Source: Alopecurus myosuroides (lineage: Eukaryota > Streptophyta > Magnoliopsida > Poales > Poaceae). From it: a DNA stretch of 64,000 nucleotides. Shown here one piece after another: positions 47,957 to 58,284 of this stretch. The stretch spans positions 243,936,833-244,000,832 of the forward strand of contig CM054060.1 of the NCBI GenBank assembly GCA_028641055.1, written 5' to 3'. Under the pieces are notes generated by a model that worked only from the letters and a program-made list of their open reading frames with translations, had not been told where the DNA came from and made no database searches. Every line of letters starts with the position of its first letter. Position 1 is the stretch's first letter. Made by a program: the position numbers and the translations under genes.

Positions 47957-48516
47957 GTGCGCGCCGTCGGGATGGCATCGAGCTGCGACGTCCATGCCGT
48001 CACTTTGAACAGGGACAAATCCTCCCTGGAGCTCGTCTCCGGCGCAAAATCACCCAGCACGCACGAGGCCCCAAGGAGATCCTCTACCACCTCAGCCGCC
48101 CATGCGTGCGGCGGAACGCCCTCAAGGATGAGGCTTACCTTCTTCTCCATGACGCCTCGAACAGCTTGGTCATGGCGGCTCCATTGGCGGAAGACCAACG
48201 AAAATCCATCGCACAGCAGCGGGGACCTTGCAGCTGCACGGTTGCGCCCATCTTCATCCGCGAACGTGAGGAGGAAATCCGCAGGCCTGAATGCATGGAC
48301 GGAGACGCGATCCGGGGACAGCCCGAGCCGAGACTGAAGCGCCATGGCCACCTGTTCGCGCGATACTTCCGGCCGGGTTCCTCCAACGTAAGCCACCAAG
48401 GCAAAACGCAGCCTATGCTCGAGATCATTCATCTCCGGCGAGCGGCGCACCACGCAGAGAGGCGCGTCTGCGTCGAGCTCCCACGGCGATGTCTCCACCG
48501 TCCGCTGCACCTCCAC
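47957..48516 (-). pseudogene. LINE ORF1, N-terminal half (DUF4283-like), cut by the LTR element
   Basis: Starts MEVQRTVETSPWELD and contains an RRM-like/DUF4283-type block (FLLTFADEDGRNRAA, GFSLVFRQWSR, SLILEGVPPHAWAAEVVEDL, LFKVTAWTSQLDAIPTAR) typical of plant LINE ORF1. At 47957 the frame runs into the LTR. Removing the LTR element and one GTGCG copy continues the same frame into 28532 and downward (LATPEPGSSGDRTPSPP). This is direct evidence that the LTR element landed in this LINE. About 140 bp of 5' UTR lies upstream. Confidence 0.8.
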
Positions 48517-48656
48517 CGCCGGCGACGCCCAAGTTCGGGGGGCGACAGTGGGCGCCGCGCAGCCGTAGCTGCAGCAGCCCCTCTGTGCAGCCCCACCTCG
48601 TTAGGCCTCGATGGCGCGGAAGGCAGCACGACACGGGAGCGATTTGCGATCAGGGT

Positions 48657-51426
48657 CTAGTACGCAAAATAAAATCATTAAATTTTTTATGTTTTATTTT
48701 GTTTATTGTGAGGTTCAATCTTTTTTCATATATAGGAAACATGCCCGTGCGTTACAATGGGAGACAATAAATAAGAATCGCTGAGGATTATACGGTATGT
48801 TTTCGTGGTATAGTCCGAAACAAAGTTGACCAAACCCAAAATTTCAGAGACAATTCCGGTCTGCAATTTTTATTTTCATTGACATAGAACACCGCGAATT
48901 CTATATAACAATGATTACTGACTCGATCAGATCACTTGTTAAAGCTAGGTTTCATTTTCTGGTTATCCAAAAAAACCAAAAAAAAAATTATGAGGAGTAA
49001 CCCCATGTCGACTTCGGATGCAGCCTGCAGAGTCTCCAGCTTCCGACTCGGTGCAAATGGTCCTTAAAATAAAAGGTGTGGATACTTTTATCATTGGAAC
49101 AAACCAGAGGCACATCTTCGAGAGATGATTGAATTGTAGAACCTCCTACTTCCAATAATAAACATTCCATCATCATAATCCAAATCAGACATCATATTCA
49201 AATTATTATAGATTTCAAAGGTGAATATTATATTCTCATGAAAAAAATCACTAAATTAATATCTTAATGAGTAAATATAACAAACTAAAACTTTGGAAGC
49301 TATACGCTAATCAAGACGTTATTGAATGGTCCACATGGTTCTATACATTGTGTTAAGATACATGGTCGATGCAATTTTTTCTGAAACTAATTGCACTTCG
49401 AACGGTTTTGTTTTTTTTTTATCACAAATTCATGTCACTCCGTAGAGTATGTGCACGGCACATACATTTTTGTGCAGCATATAAGGATAGTGTTAAATCA
49501 AGAGCACTGTCTGGCCCGGTCCCTATTTGAAGTTTGAAGCGTGATTTCTAGACTTTGCGTTGTTGTCCCCTTTGAGCCCCTGAAACTTCTTCTATCACCA
49601 ACCACTGGCTCACCTCCTGCTGCCTTGCATCTCATCATATACTGACAGAAAATAACATCACAAGAAACAAACTTAAGTATCCATAGCAGTAGTCGCTCGA
49701 GATTAATCCCAGAAAGTTCAAAAGATGACCGAAGAACACTAAAATAGAGCAGGAGAAGATGGCTAGGTTAGCCGAACTGCACAATGCAGGCCTGACGGTA
49801 TCGAACCTTTTTTGATTCTTGGATAATCAGGAAGTACACACGCTGTCCTATCCCCACCCACGCCGTAACCTACCTGCAGGCACCACCCGCGCTCTACCAA
49901 GGGCTCTGCCGTGAAGTACTAGCGACTCGCTTGTTGGCTCAGGGCATCTCCAATAGCTGTAAGATAGATGTTGGTAGATTTTGTCGCATAGGATTTTTGA
50001 TCATGTGGCATAAAATAAATCATGTGAGAGAGTGAGGTTGTATGTAAATTAACCAACAACTCTTGCACAACCTCCGAGGTAGAATAGAGAGGGTTCTTGC
50101 ACATTCTCTCACATCCTATTGGCCAAACTACATACAACCATTGGAGTGGTTGTAAGATGTGTTGTTGGTTGATGACATGTCCAATTTTACCAACAAGGTA
50201 ACCAACAAACTGTTAAAGATGCCCTCGTGATGACGCTCTAGGGGAAGAGCAACGGATCAGGTAGTGCAGCGGTTGGGGTGACATACAACTCACAGTATGT
50301 ACTTAATGTGTGGCAGGCGTGAACTTCACTGGTCGAGGGAGGCAGGAGGCACTGCCAGCAACCTAGCGAGCATCCATTGTCGTTACTTTCCCCTTGACAC
50401 ATGTACCTGTCCGGTTTTGTCCGATCTAGTTAATTAAGATAACTTAACAGAAATTTTGAGGCGAGACATTGGCCCCAGACTGGCTGTCGGTTCGCCTGCT
50501 TTGTCTCGGCACTGGTCGCCACGGGCGCCTGGCTGCTCGATGTGGTGTGCGCATGTGCAGGTCGTGCGGATTGGTGTGTTGTTGCGAGCGTCGACTCGCG
50601 CTCTCGAGGACAGCTTCCGGATGGCAGCGGCAGGCTAGCGTCTCTCCTGCGACGATGCTCGGATTGTTGTCTCTCCTCTCTCCCCAAGATCTGGAGATTT
50701 CATTGTCACGATCTGGCGGCAACAATACTCGGAACGGCCGGATTCATTTTCTGTGTTATGTCGTTGTATCTCCTGCACGCTCACACGTAAGACGGTAAAA
50801 TTCAGCACCATCGTGACCTAGAGAAGCACCGACAACGACGACTGAGATAGTGTCGTGGTAGTTTGCTTGGAGGAAGCACCTTCCGCTCCCGACGAAACCA
50901 GGCGTCGTCATCTGGCTTGGGATCGGCGACGCAATTGCCTGTATGCCGGACTCCCGTGATGTAGATCAACAAACTTGCACACCGGTGAAGTCCATGCGAT
51001 GAAGCTCTTCTTGTTGACAATCTCGTCGACTTTGATTCAGTTTGTCGTGTTTTTTGCTTGATCCTCGCGTGTCTGATAGCTTACAACGTGATTTCAACCG
51101 TAAGATTAGATTGATTCGATGCACGCAACTGATTGCTCCCATATTTAAAGGCTTGGAGAAGTTCTCATCCGGATACTCAAGTTTAGATCGGTTTGCTGTC
51201 CAACACGATCAGATCTCCGGAAATCAGTCACAGACGGAAGTAGAGAGAAAGAAACAATAAGGGGACGTACGACCAGCCGGGTTGACCTATGAATCCTTCG
51301 TTGGGTTGGCTCGTGTCCGATCACAACATAATAGTAAGGAAACATAGCAAACTTTTATATTTTGATTTGGTGGGAGGGTAAAACAGTAAAAGACATGACG
51401 GACCAACCAAGCAACCAACCAGGGAA
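48657..51426. repeat. tandem duplication unit 1, right block
   Basis: Collinear with 53577-56966. It contains the rest of Helitron H3a. Relative to unit 2 it lacks the 877-bp Harbinger-like element and about 20 bp near 49823, and has an extra 283-bp MITE. A second, decayed Helitron-type hairpin is at 48743-48760 (cccgtgcgttacaatggg). No gene was recognised. The 62-codon minus frame at 48988-49176 and its 70-codon counterpart at 53880-54092 are kept in both copies but have no known domain. Confidence 0.9.
49942..50224. mobile_element. 283-bp MITE, private to unit 1
   Basis: Short inverted ends GGGCATCT / AGATGCCC, absent from unit 2, where the site reads 'ttggctcatgatgacg' (54870). Flanks are TCA (49939-49941) and TCG (50225-50227), a 3-bp target duplication with one change, as for Harbinger/Tourist-like elements. 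Non-coding. Confidence 0.65.
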
Positions 51427-51460
51427 GCCTAGTTTCATGTGGTAAGAGTCGTTTCTAAAA

Positions 51461-52381
51461 GGAAAATTCTTTCCCTAGGGGGACCTAGACTAGCGATCTG
51501 TAGGTCGCTCGCTTCCTAGCGCACGCGGAGCAGGGAAACTAGCCCTTTGGGCTTCTTACGAGTGTGTAGCTGGCCCAACTAGAAGCAATTTCGTGTGTTT
51601 GGCCCAGTTTATATATAAATTGCCCATTACAATAAATAGGAGCAGCCACAATTACGCTAAGTCTTTGCGTCATTTTCGGTCACGTTGCGTACGTGTTTAA
51701 AAATTGTAACAACTTCGCACAAATTTTGTTGAGAAATCACAAGCGAGATGTTGCAATATTTTCTGAACGATTTTCTAGAGAAATGTGTATATGTTTTGTA
51801 GCATTCGTTTGGCATGATATGTTTATACGCTCATTCACATGTTGTAAATATGTGATTTTATTGTTGCTATCGATTTACTTTTTTGTTGAAATAAGGGATG
51901 ATTTTTGTTGCAACTAAAATAGTGAGAAATTATTTTGTTGCTTACCAAATTTTTAATTGATGCAAACAATTTTTGTTGTTGCAATAGGTTGTGGTTTTTG
52001 TTGAATTGTTAAAAAAAATTGTTGCAACGCAATAACATATTGTTTAACTATTATTTGTAACATTACTTATTCTTCGAAAAAGATTTGGAAAATTTTCTTG
52101 CAATACTTTTTTTTGTACACGGCGCGATAAATTTTGTTGCGATACCTGCCAATTTGTTGGAATGGCATTTTTGTTTTAATTATCAAGATAACTGAGGGCA
52201 ACGTGATATACCTCTTCGGTTAACTAGTCCATTGTGGAGTGCGGGTTCAGTTTCTAAAAAAGTCAGGGACCAAAATGAAAAATTGCGATTTGTTGATTTA
52301 TAGCCATTGGATGGAGATCTAACGGTGGAGGAGAGGACCTAAAATTTGCTAGCGTAGGGTGACCTACACCTAGCGCTCGCC
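51461..52381. mobile_element. 921-bp insertion with 9-bp target duplication (Mutator-like?)
   Basis: Flanked by TTTCTAAAA on both sides (51452-51460 and 52382-52390). Unit 1 has the single uninterrupted site at 21883-21895. A 9-bp duplication points to Mutator-like elements. The ends (GGAAAATTC.. and ..GCGCTCGCC) do not form a clear long inverted repeat; their subterminal 'gacctaNac-tagcg' phrase is instead shared in direct orientation. The centre is AT-rich with repeated 'tttgttgcaa' phrases and no transposase ORF. Superfamily is uncertain. Confidence 0.65.
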
Positions 52382-52619
52382 TTTCTAAAATAAGAGAGGG
52401 TATTCTTCTCCTTCTTAATTAATGAGCCATCCACCTAGCAAAAAGTTGACATGGAAATATAAGTAACGGTCTAAGCTGGAGCATTACGGAAGGTCTAAAA
52501 TAGCTTACCAATTTTTGGAACATATTTATTGCGCCTTTTATCGCTGGATCTTTTTAGCAAGTTACAATTGGGCATTAATTGAGTGCTTATCCCATTCTAC
52601 CGTCAATTACTTTGTCATG

Positions 52620-52625
52620 TATAAA
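52620..52625 (+). promoter_or_regulatory. TATA box of peptide gene copy 2
   Basis: TATAAA 54 bp before the ATG, in the same context as copy 1. Confidence 0.7.
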
Positions 52626-52673
52626 GAGCGTGCCTGCAAGTTCTCAAGTCAAGCACATCAGATCTACGTCAAC

Positions 52674-53072
52674 ATGGTGACCGGCGGCCAGATGAAAGCC
52701 AAGGCAGTAGCGTTACTTTTTCTTGTGATCCTTGGATGCCATGTGTACTCTGCACACTGTAAGTATGCTTGCCGTGTATCTGTATCTCCTCTGTTCCATT
52801 GTATTCATATGAGATGAAGTTTTGGGAATAACAATGATGTTATATATGTTATAATTGTACCTTTTATTGTTGTGGCAATACCAGGTAGCCGTGATCTGGC
52901 CGGTGGCACGGTGACTTGGAGCGGCACTAAACTTATTACTCCACGACAATTATGCGTAAGGAGTATATGCACTGCTTTTACAATCAGCAAATGTTACTGT
53001 TGTGCAACGCTGCCGCATGATCCTTGCTGGGACACCATGGTGGAATGTAAGCAGGTCTGTCCATCGTCATAG
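52674..53072 (+). CDS. MEG/embryo-surrounding-factor-like secreted cysteine-rich peptide, copy 2 (two exons)
   Basis: Exons 52674-52758 and 52885-53072 with a 126-bp intron, the same structure and length (90 residues) as copy 1. All eight cysteines and the CYCC motif are kept. Against copy 1 the coding part has 10 base differences. Nine change an amino acid: S to A and V to L in the signal peptide; N to I, I to T, N to S, T to I, A to T, L to F and D to H in the mature part. One is silent (the last Ser codon). The intron has 3 differences in 126 bp. The 921-bp insertion and MITE remnant lie upstream, ending about 180 bp before the ATG, so the proximal promoter is intact. A candidate AATAAA is at 53191. 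Probably functional; expression is not knowable from sequence. Confidence 0.75.
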
Positions 53073-53319
53073 CACCATCAGATTGACAAACTCAGTTGGG
53101 ATATGTAAAGTCTCCTCGCCTGTAGGAGATGCATGATTATTAATATAATATTGTACTATTGTAAATAAGTTTGCGCGCTGCGATCGGAGGAATAAAGTAT
53201 CCATTTATCCTGATTGTGGAATAAAACAGTGTACTCCCTTCGTCTCCTAAGGGCATACTCTGGAAAAATAAAGATTACAAAAAAAAACTGAACTCTTGGA
53301 TTTTGGTCATATGTATATA

Positions 53320-56300
53320 CTAGTTAAAATGCCCGTGCGTTGCAACGGGAGAGAAAAATCCTCTTTGTTCAAACACCCTCTAACAATGGTTGTCTTTCGT
53401 CGACAAACTCCAATCAAATTTGACCACATGGGTTGGTGCATTGGACGACGGATCTATAACTCTATTTTCTTCTTCATCCTCGTGGTGTTACAAGTTTTGT
53501 TCTTGTGCCAAAAATATCGGTACCGCTCAATTTTCCCTAAAAATCAAACTATTATTCATATAATGTTGACATAGCTAGTACGCAAAATAAAATCATTAAT
53601 TTTTTTATGTTTTATTTTGTTTATTGTGAGGTTCAATCTTTTTCATATATAGGAAACATGCCCGTTCGTTAAAATGGGAGAAAATAAATAAGAATCGCCG
53701 AGGATTATACGGTATGTTTTCGTGGTATAGTCCGAAACAAAGTTGACCAAACCCAAAATTTCAGAGACAATTCCGGTCTGCAATTTTTATTTTCATTGAC
53801 ATAGAACACCGCGATTTCTATATAACAATGATTACTGACTCGATCAGATCACTTGTGAAAGCCAGGTTTCATTTTCTGGTTATCCAAAAAAAAACAAAAA
53901 AAATGATGAGGAGTATCCCCATGTCGACTTCGGATGCAGCCTGCAGAGTCTCCAGCTTCCGACTCGGTTCAAATGGTCCTTAAAATAAAAGGTGTGGATA
54001 CTTTTATCATTGGAACAAACCAGAGGCACATCTTCAAGAGATGATTGAATTGTAGAACCTCCTGCTACCAATAATAAACATTCCATCATCATAATCCAAA
54101 TCAGACATCATATTCAAATTATTATAGATTTCAAAGGTGAATATTATATTCTCATGAAAAAAATCACTAAATTAATATCTTAATGAGTAAATATAACAAA
54201 CTAAAACTTTGGAAGCTATACGCTAATCAAAACGTTATTGAATGGTCCATATTGTTCTATACATTGTGTTGTGATACATGGTCGATGCAATTTTTTCTGA
54301 AACTAATTGCACTTTGAACTGTTTTGTTTTTTTATCAAAAATTCATGTCACTCCGTAGAGTATGTGCACGGCTCATACATTTTTGTGCAGCATATAAGGA
54401 TAGTGTTAAATCAAGAGCACTATCTGGCCCTGTCCCTATTTGAAGTTTGAAGGGTGATTTCTAGACTTTGCGTCGTTGTCCCCTTTGAGCCCCTGAAACT
54501 TCTTCTATCACCAACCACTGGCTCACCTCCTGCTGCCTTGCATCTCATCATATACTGACAGAAAATAACATCACAAGAAACAAACTTAAGCATCCATAGC
54601 AGCAGTAGCTCGAGATTAATCCCAGAAAGTTCAAAAGGTGACTGAAGAACACTAAAATAGAGCAGGAGAAGATGGCTAGGTTAGCCGAACTGCACAATGC
54701 AGGCCTGACGTTGCCGAACCTTTTTTCATTCTTGGATAATCGGGGAGCAGTAGGTGTTCATCAGGAAGTACACACGCTGTCCTATCCCCACCCACGCCGT
54801 AACCTACCTACAGGCACCACCCGCGCTCTACCAAGGGCTCTGCCGTGAAGTACTGGCAACTCGCTTGTTGGCTCATGATGACGCTCTAGGGGAAGAGCAA
54901 CGGATCAGGTAGTGCAGCGGTTGGGGGTGACATACAACTCACGATATGTACTTAGGGCGTGTTTGGTAGCCCGGGTGGGCTCAGAAAATCTCACCTCGCC
55001 CCGTTTTTGGGTGTTTGTTAGCCCGGTTCGTTGACGTGGGCACTGCCCACCTTGCCCGGAAAAGCCTCCTCAGCCAGGCTGAGTAGAGAAGTGAGAATTG
55101 AGGTTCTCTCCTCAACCCGGCTCACTTCGCCCGACTGACAAGCCCCACGCGCGGCCCCGTCCCCCCAGAGTATGACCAGTAGCTCTCTCAGCCCCCCATT
55201 TTTTCCTCTCGCCTCCTCTCTTTCCGCAATTCCTCTCCCTGACCCTGCTCTCGTCCCTACACACGATGGCAGCGCGGAGACCGTCCCTACACCCGTCGCC
55301 TCGTCGGCGGCCACCGACCGCCCAAGACGACGGCGCGCCACGCCGCACCCCTGAAGCCAGCAAAAACCGCGCCTTAGAGCTGCTCACCGTCGCGCCCACA
55401 AGCTTCTCATCGTCGTGCGCCCGACCTTCTCATCACCGCGCCTCGTCGTAGTCCATCGTGCTCAAAGCAGCAGAGGAGGTCATGGACGGGTGGCTACGTC
55501 CACCGTCCCTCGACGGTGAGCGTATGGCGGCTCCTCCCGCCGGCGGCTGCGCCGGAGTTGAAGAAGACAACGAGGGACCCGATTGCTTTCTGTAATTTTT
55601 GTACATGGACTCGATTGCTTTTGTTTTTTAATCCAGGGACGTGTTTGCTTTTTTTATTTCTGTGGGACATGGCTCTGGTCATACAACCCACAAAACAGCA
55701 GCTGTGTTGAGCTGAGCTGAGCTCATACGACCTGCCAAACAGGGCCAAAAAATCCAACTTGTATAAGGTCAACATGGCTGGACTGGGCTTGTATGAGGTG
55801 AGATAGCCCACCCGGGCTACCAAACATGCCCTTAATGTGTGGCATGCATGAACTTCACTGGTCGAGGGAGGCAGGAGGCACTGCTAGCAACCTAGCGAGC
55901 ATCCATTGTCGTTACTTTCCCCTTGACTCATGTACCTGTCCGGTTTTGTACGGTTTTGTCCGATCCAGTTAATAAAGATAATTTAACAGAAATTTCGAGG
56001 CGAGACATTGGCCCCAGACTGGCTGTCGGTTCTCCTGCTTTGTCTCGGCCCTGGTCGCCACGGGCACCTGGCTGCTCGATGTGGTGTGCGCATGTGCAGG
56101 TCGTGCGGATTGGTGTGTTGTTGCGAGCGTCGACTCGCGCTCTCGAGGACAGCTTCTGGATGGCAGTGGCAGGCTAGCGTCTCTCCTGCGACGATGCTCG
56201 GATTGTTGTCTCTCCTCTCTACCCAAGATCAGGAGATTTCATTGTCACGATCTGGCAGCAACAATACTCGGACCGGCCGGATTCATTGTCTGTGTTATGC

Positions 56301-56991
56301 CGTTGTATCTCCTGCACGCTCACACGTAAGACGGTAAAATTCAACACCATCGTGACCTAGAGAAGCACCGACAACGACGACTGAGATTGTGTCGTGGTAG
56401 TTTGCTTGGACGAAGCACCTTCCGCTCCCAACGAAACCAGGGCATCGTCATCTGGCTTGGGATCGGCGACGCAATTTCCTGCATGCTAGACTCAAGTGAT
56501 GTAGATCAACGAACTTGCACACCGATGAAGTCCATGCGATGAAGCTCGTGTTGACAATCTCGTCGACTTTGATTCTGTTTGTCGTGTTTTTGCTTGATCC
56601 TCGCGTGTCTGATAGCTTACAACGTGTTTTCGACCGTAAGTTTAGATTGATTCGATGCACGCAACTGATTGCTCCCATATTTAAAAGCTTGGAGAAGCTC
56701 TCATCCGGATACTCAAGTTTAGATCGGTTTGCTGTCCAACACGATCAGATCTCCGGAAATCAGTCACAGACGGAAGTAGAGAGAAACAAACAATAAGGGG
56801 ACGAACGACCGGCCGGGTTCACCTATGAATCCTTTGTTGGGTTGGCTCGTGTCCGATCACAACATAACAGTAAGGAAACATAGCAAACTTGTATATTTTG
56901 ATTTGGTGGGAGGGTAAAACGGTAAAAGACATGACGGACCAACCAAGCAACCAACCAGGGAAGGCTTAACGCTTTTATTATTACGTAAAGA
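53320..56991 (-). mobile_element. Helitron H3b, non-autonomous, complete
   Basis: The 5' end on the minus strand is TCTTTACGTAATAATAAAAG from 56991. The 3' end is a hairpin (about 53332-53349) followed by CTAG at 53323-53320, with A before it on +. Length is 3672 bp including the 877-bp Harbinger-like insertion. A decayed second hairpin is at about 53660-53678. No Rep/helicase. Its counterpart in unit 1 is H3a. Confidence 0.7.
54955..55831. mobile_element. 877-bp PIF/Harbinger-like element, private to unit 2
   Basis: Inverted ends GGGCGTGTTTGGTAGCCCGG (left) and CCGGGCTACCAAACATGCCC (right), with TTA on both sides (54952-54954 and 55832-55834). Unit 1 has the uninterrupted 'gtacttaatgtgtggc' at about 50297. 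The interior (55140-55560) is GC-rich with short frames and no complete transposase, so it is non-autonomous. Confidence 0.85.
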
Positions 56992-56999
56992 CGTAAATA

Positions 57000-57081
57000 C
57001 TAGTAGTAGGGCACGTGCAATGCACGTGTTGTCTTCCTAGCAGAAGAACATTTTTTTTAATATATATCACACAAAATACTT
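57000..57081 (-). mobile_element. Helitron H4, 3' terminus only
   Basis: CTAG at 57000-57003 with A before it, then a perfect hairpin CACGTGC-AAT-GCACGTG at 57012-57028. This Helitron 3' end of a different subfamily starts 8 bases after the H3b 5' end, a second head-to-tail pair. It is cut at 57081 by the CACTA element. Confidence 0.55.
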
Positions 57082-57428
57082 CACTGGTACAAACAGTGGC
57101 TTTTGTCCCGGTTTCTAAGGCCCATTTATCCCGGTTGTGCAACCGGGATGGGGCAGCCGGGACAAATGCCCCTCCCCCATTGGTTCCGGTTGTGCTAGGA
57201 CTCGGGACAAATGGGGCTGACCATGTGGCAGTTGCGCTGGAACCTGGCCAGGACTATTTGCCCCGGTTCTTAAAACGAACCGGGATGAATGTCTCCTCTG
57301 CCGCGGCAGCACTTTTGCCATTTTCTCTGCCGCGGCGGAGTTTTTTTTCCTATTTATTGTTTTCCTTTTTATTTTAGGTTTTGCGATCAATTGGATTTCA
57401 CGATACCCCTGTTACCATACACTGATAA

Positions 57429-57574
57429 GGAGCCTTGGTGGCCCCTCCCCGGACCTCCCGGATCCCAGGAGAAGAGAGGAGCCTGGTGGCCCTTCCCCGG
57501 ACCGCCCAGATCCCACGAGAAGAGAGGAGCCTCGGTGGCCACTCCCCAGACCACCCGGGTCCCACGAGTGAATA
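57429..57574. repeat. three tandem units of 48-49 bp
   Basis: Units start with 'ggagcc' at 57429, 57478 and 57526 and each keeps 'tggtggcc..tccccggacc..cccgatccca'. The array lies in the 3' part of the CACTA element. Confidence 0.85.
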
Positions 57575-58284
57575 AGTAATACATATATATTACAGAAGAA
57601 GTAACACTTATATTACAGAACCTAAGTATATCGAGCATATTACATGAACGATGGAATGAATTAATTACAAAATCAAATTGCGTTCCAACCGGCGCTATAG
57701 TACTCTGCATTTACATTTAGGACCTCTGCATCTAAGAAGCCCGCAATTTCCTCCTGAATTGCTCGTATGCGGTCCCTTGGTAAAAGACCGAATCGGAGCC
57801 GTTCGATCTAATATAAAGAAGAGTGGTCAATATATATTAATGAAACTAAGTAACTAAAATAGATGGTAATAAGAAAAATTGCCGACTGGCGTACATGAAG
57901 GTGGTGTAAATCTCAGCCCTTGGGACAGGTCGTTTGACGAATGAACTCGCAGACGTAGTATCCACACAAGTGATTCCCGTCTCCCTGTTGCAAGCACTTT
58001 ACGAGAACATGGTTTCAATCAAAATAATAATCAACCAGCCATGATAATGGTATCGAAACTAGAATCAAGGAGATGCGTGGATCTAGGTAGTAGTACTTAC
58101 TTCCACAATATCAAATGTAACCTCTGATTTCCATTCATCAGGAGAATTTTTTGTGAACCTCTTCCAAACGCTGCCCGGGAAAGAAAAAGAATAAAAAGAG
58201 TTAGTAATTACTTGATATCCGAAAATGAAACAAAGTATTCGATATAGTGTCATATCTAAAGATTGAAATTAATAAAGATTGAAA

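Larger units (their letters stand above)
23072..48656 (-). mobile_element. L1-type LINE, split by a 19.4-kb LTR retrotransposon
   Basis: The minus-strand order is: 5' UTR (48656-48517), ORF1 N-terminal half, [LTR element 47956-28538], ORF1 C-terminal part, ORF2 (endonuclease, reverse transcriptase, zf-RVT), 3' UTR and an A-tail (T-run 23072-23080). Without the nested element it is about 6.2 kb, full-length for plant L1 LINEs. The paralogous uninterrupted site (53565-53583) shows that no target duplication was made and that about 7 bases (gacatag) were lost. ORFs carry several inactivating changes. Confidence 0.85.
22826..51426 (-). mobile_element. Helitron H3a, split by the LINE; 5' tip lost
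   Basis: The 3' end on the minus strand is the hairpin (22838-22855, CCCGTGC/GCAACGGG) followed by CTGG at 22829-22826, which still fits CTRR; the paralogue has CTAG. It continues at 48657-51426, which is collinear with 53577-56966. The last 25 or so bases of the 5' end are missing, because at 51426 the duplication junction joins 'ccaaccagggaag' to the MITE interior. No Rep/helicase frame is seen. The contents of 48657-51426 are AT-rich plus a GC-rich patch (50460-51000), with no recognised gene. Confidence 0.65.
51427..56966. repeat. tandem duplication unit 2
   Basis: Second copy of MITE half + peptide gene + Helitron H3. At the junction 51415-51435 the H3a 5' block ('ccaaccagggaag') is fused to the MITE interior ('cctagtttcatgtgg'), with 'gcct' or 'gcc' shared by the two parents. 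This marks a microhomology-type tandem duplication. Its right end is the natural continuation of H3b. Sampled divergence between units is about 3-4%. Confidence 0.85.

Noticed and set aside
50456..50798. Overlapping ORFs of the GC-rich patch in H3a (and 56008-56337 in H3b)
   Set aside because: Several frames on both strands are open through the same patch; conservation between units is explained by recent duplication. A captured gene fragment cannot be excluded but is not supported.
57100..57300. CRISPR-like or hairpin RNA array from the repeated CCGGGA/TCCCGG motifs
   Set aside because: Irregular spacing and position next to the CACTA terminus make them transposon subterminal repeats; the genome is a plant nuclear one.
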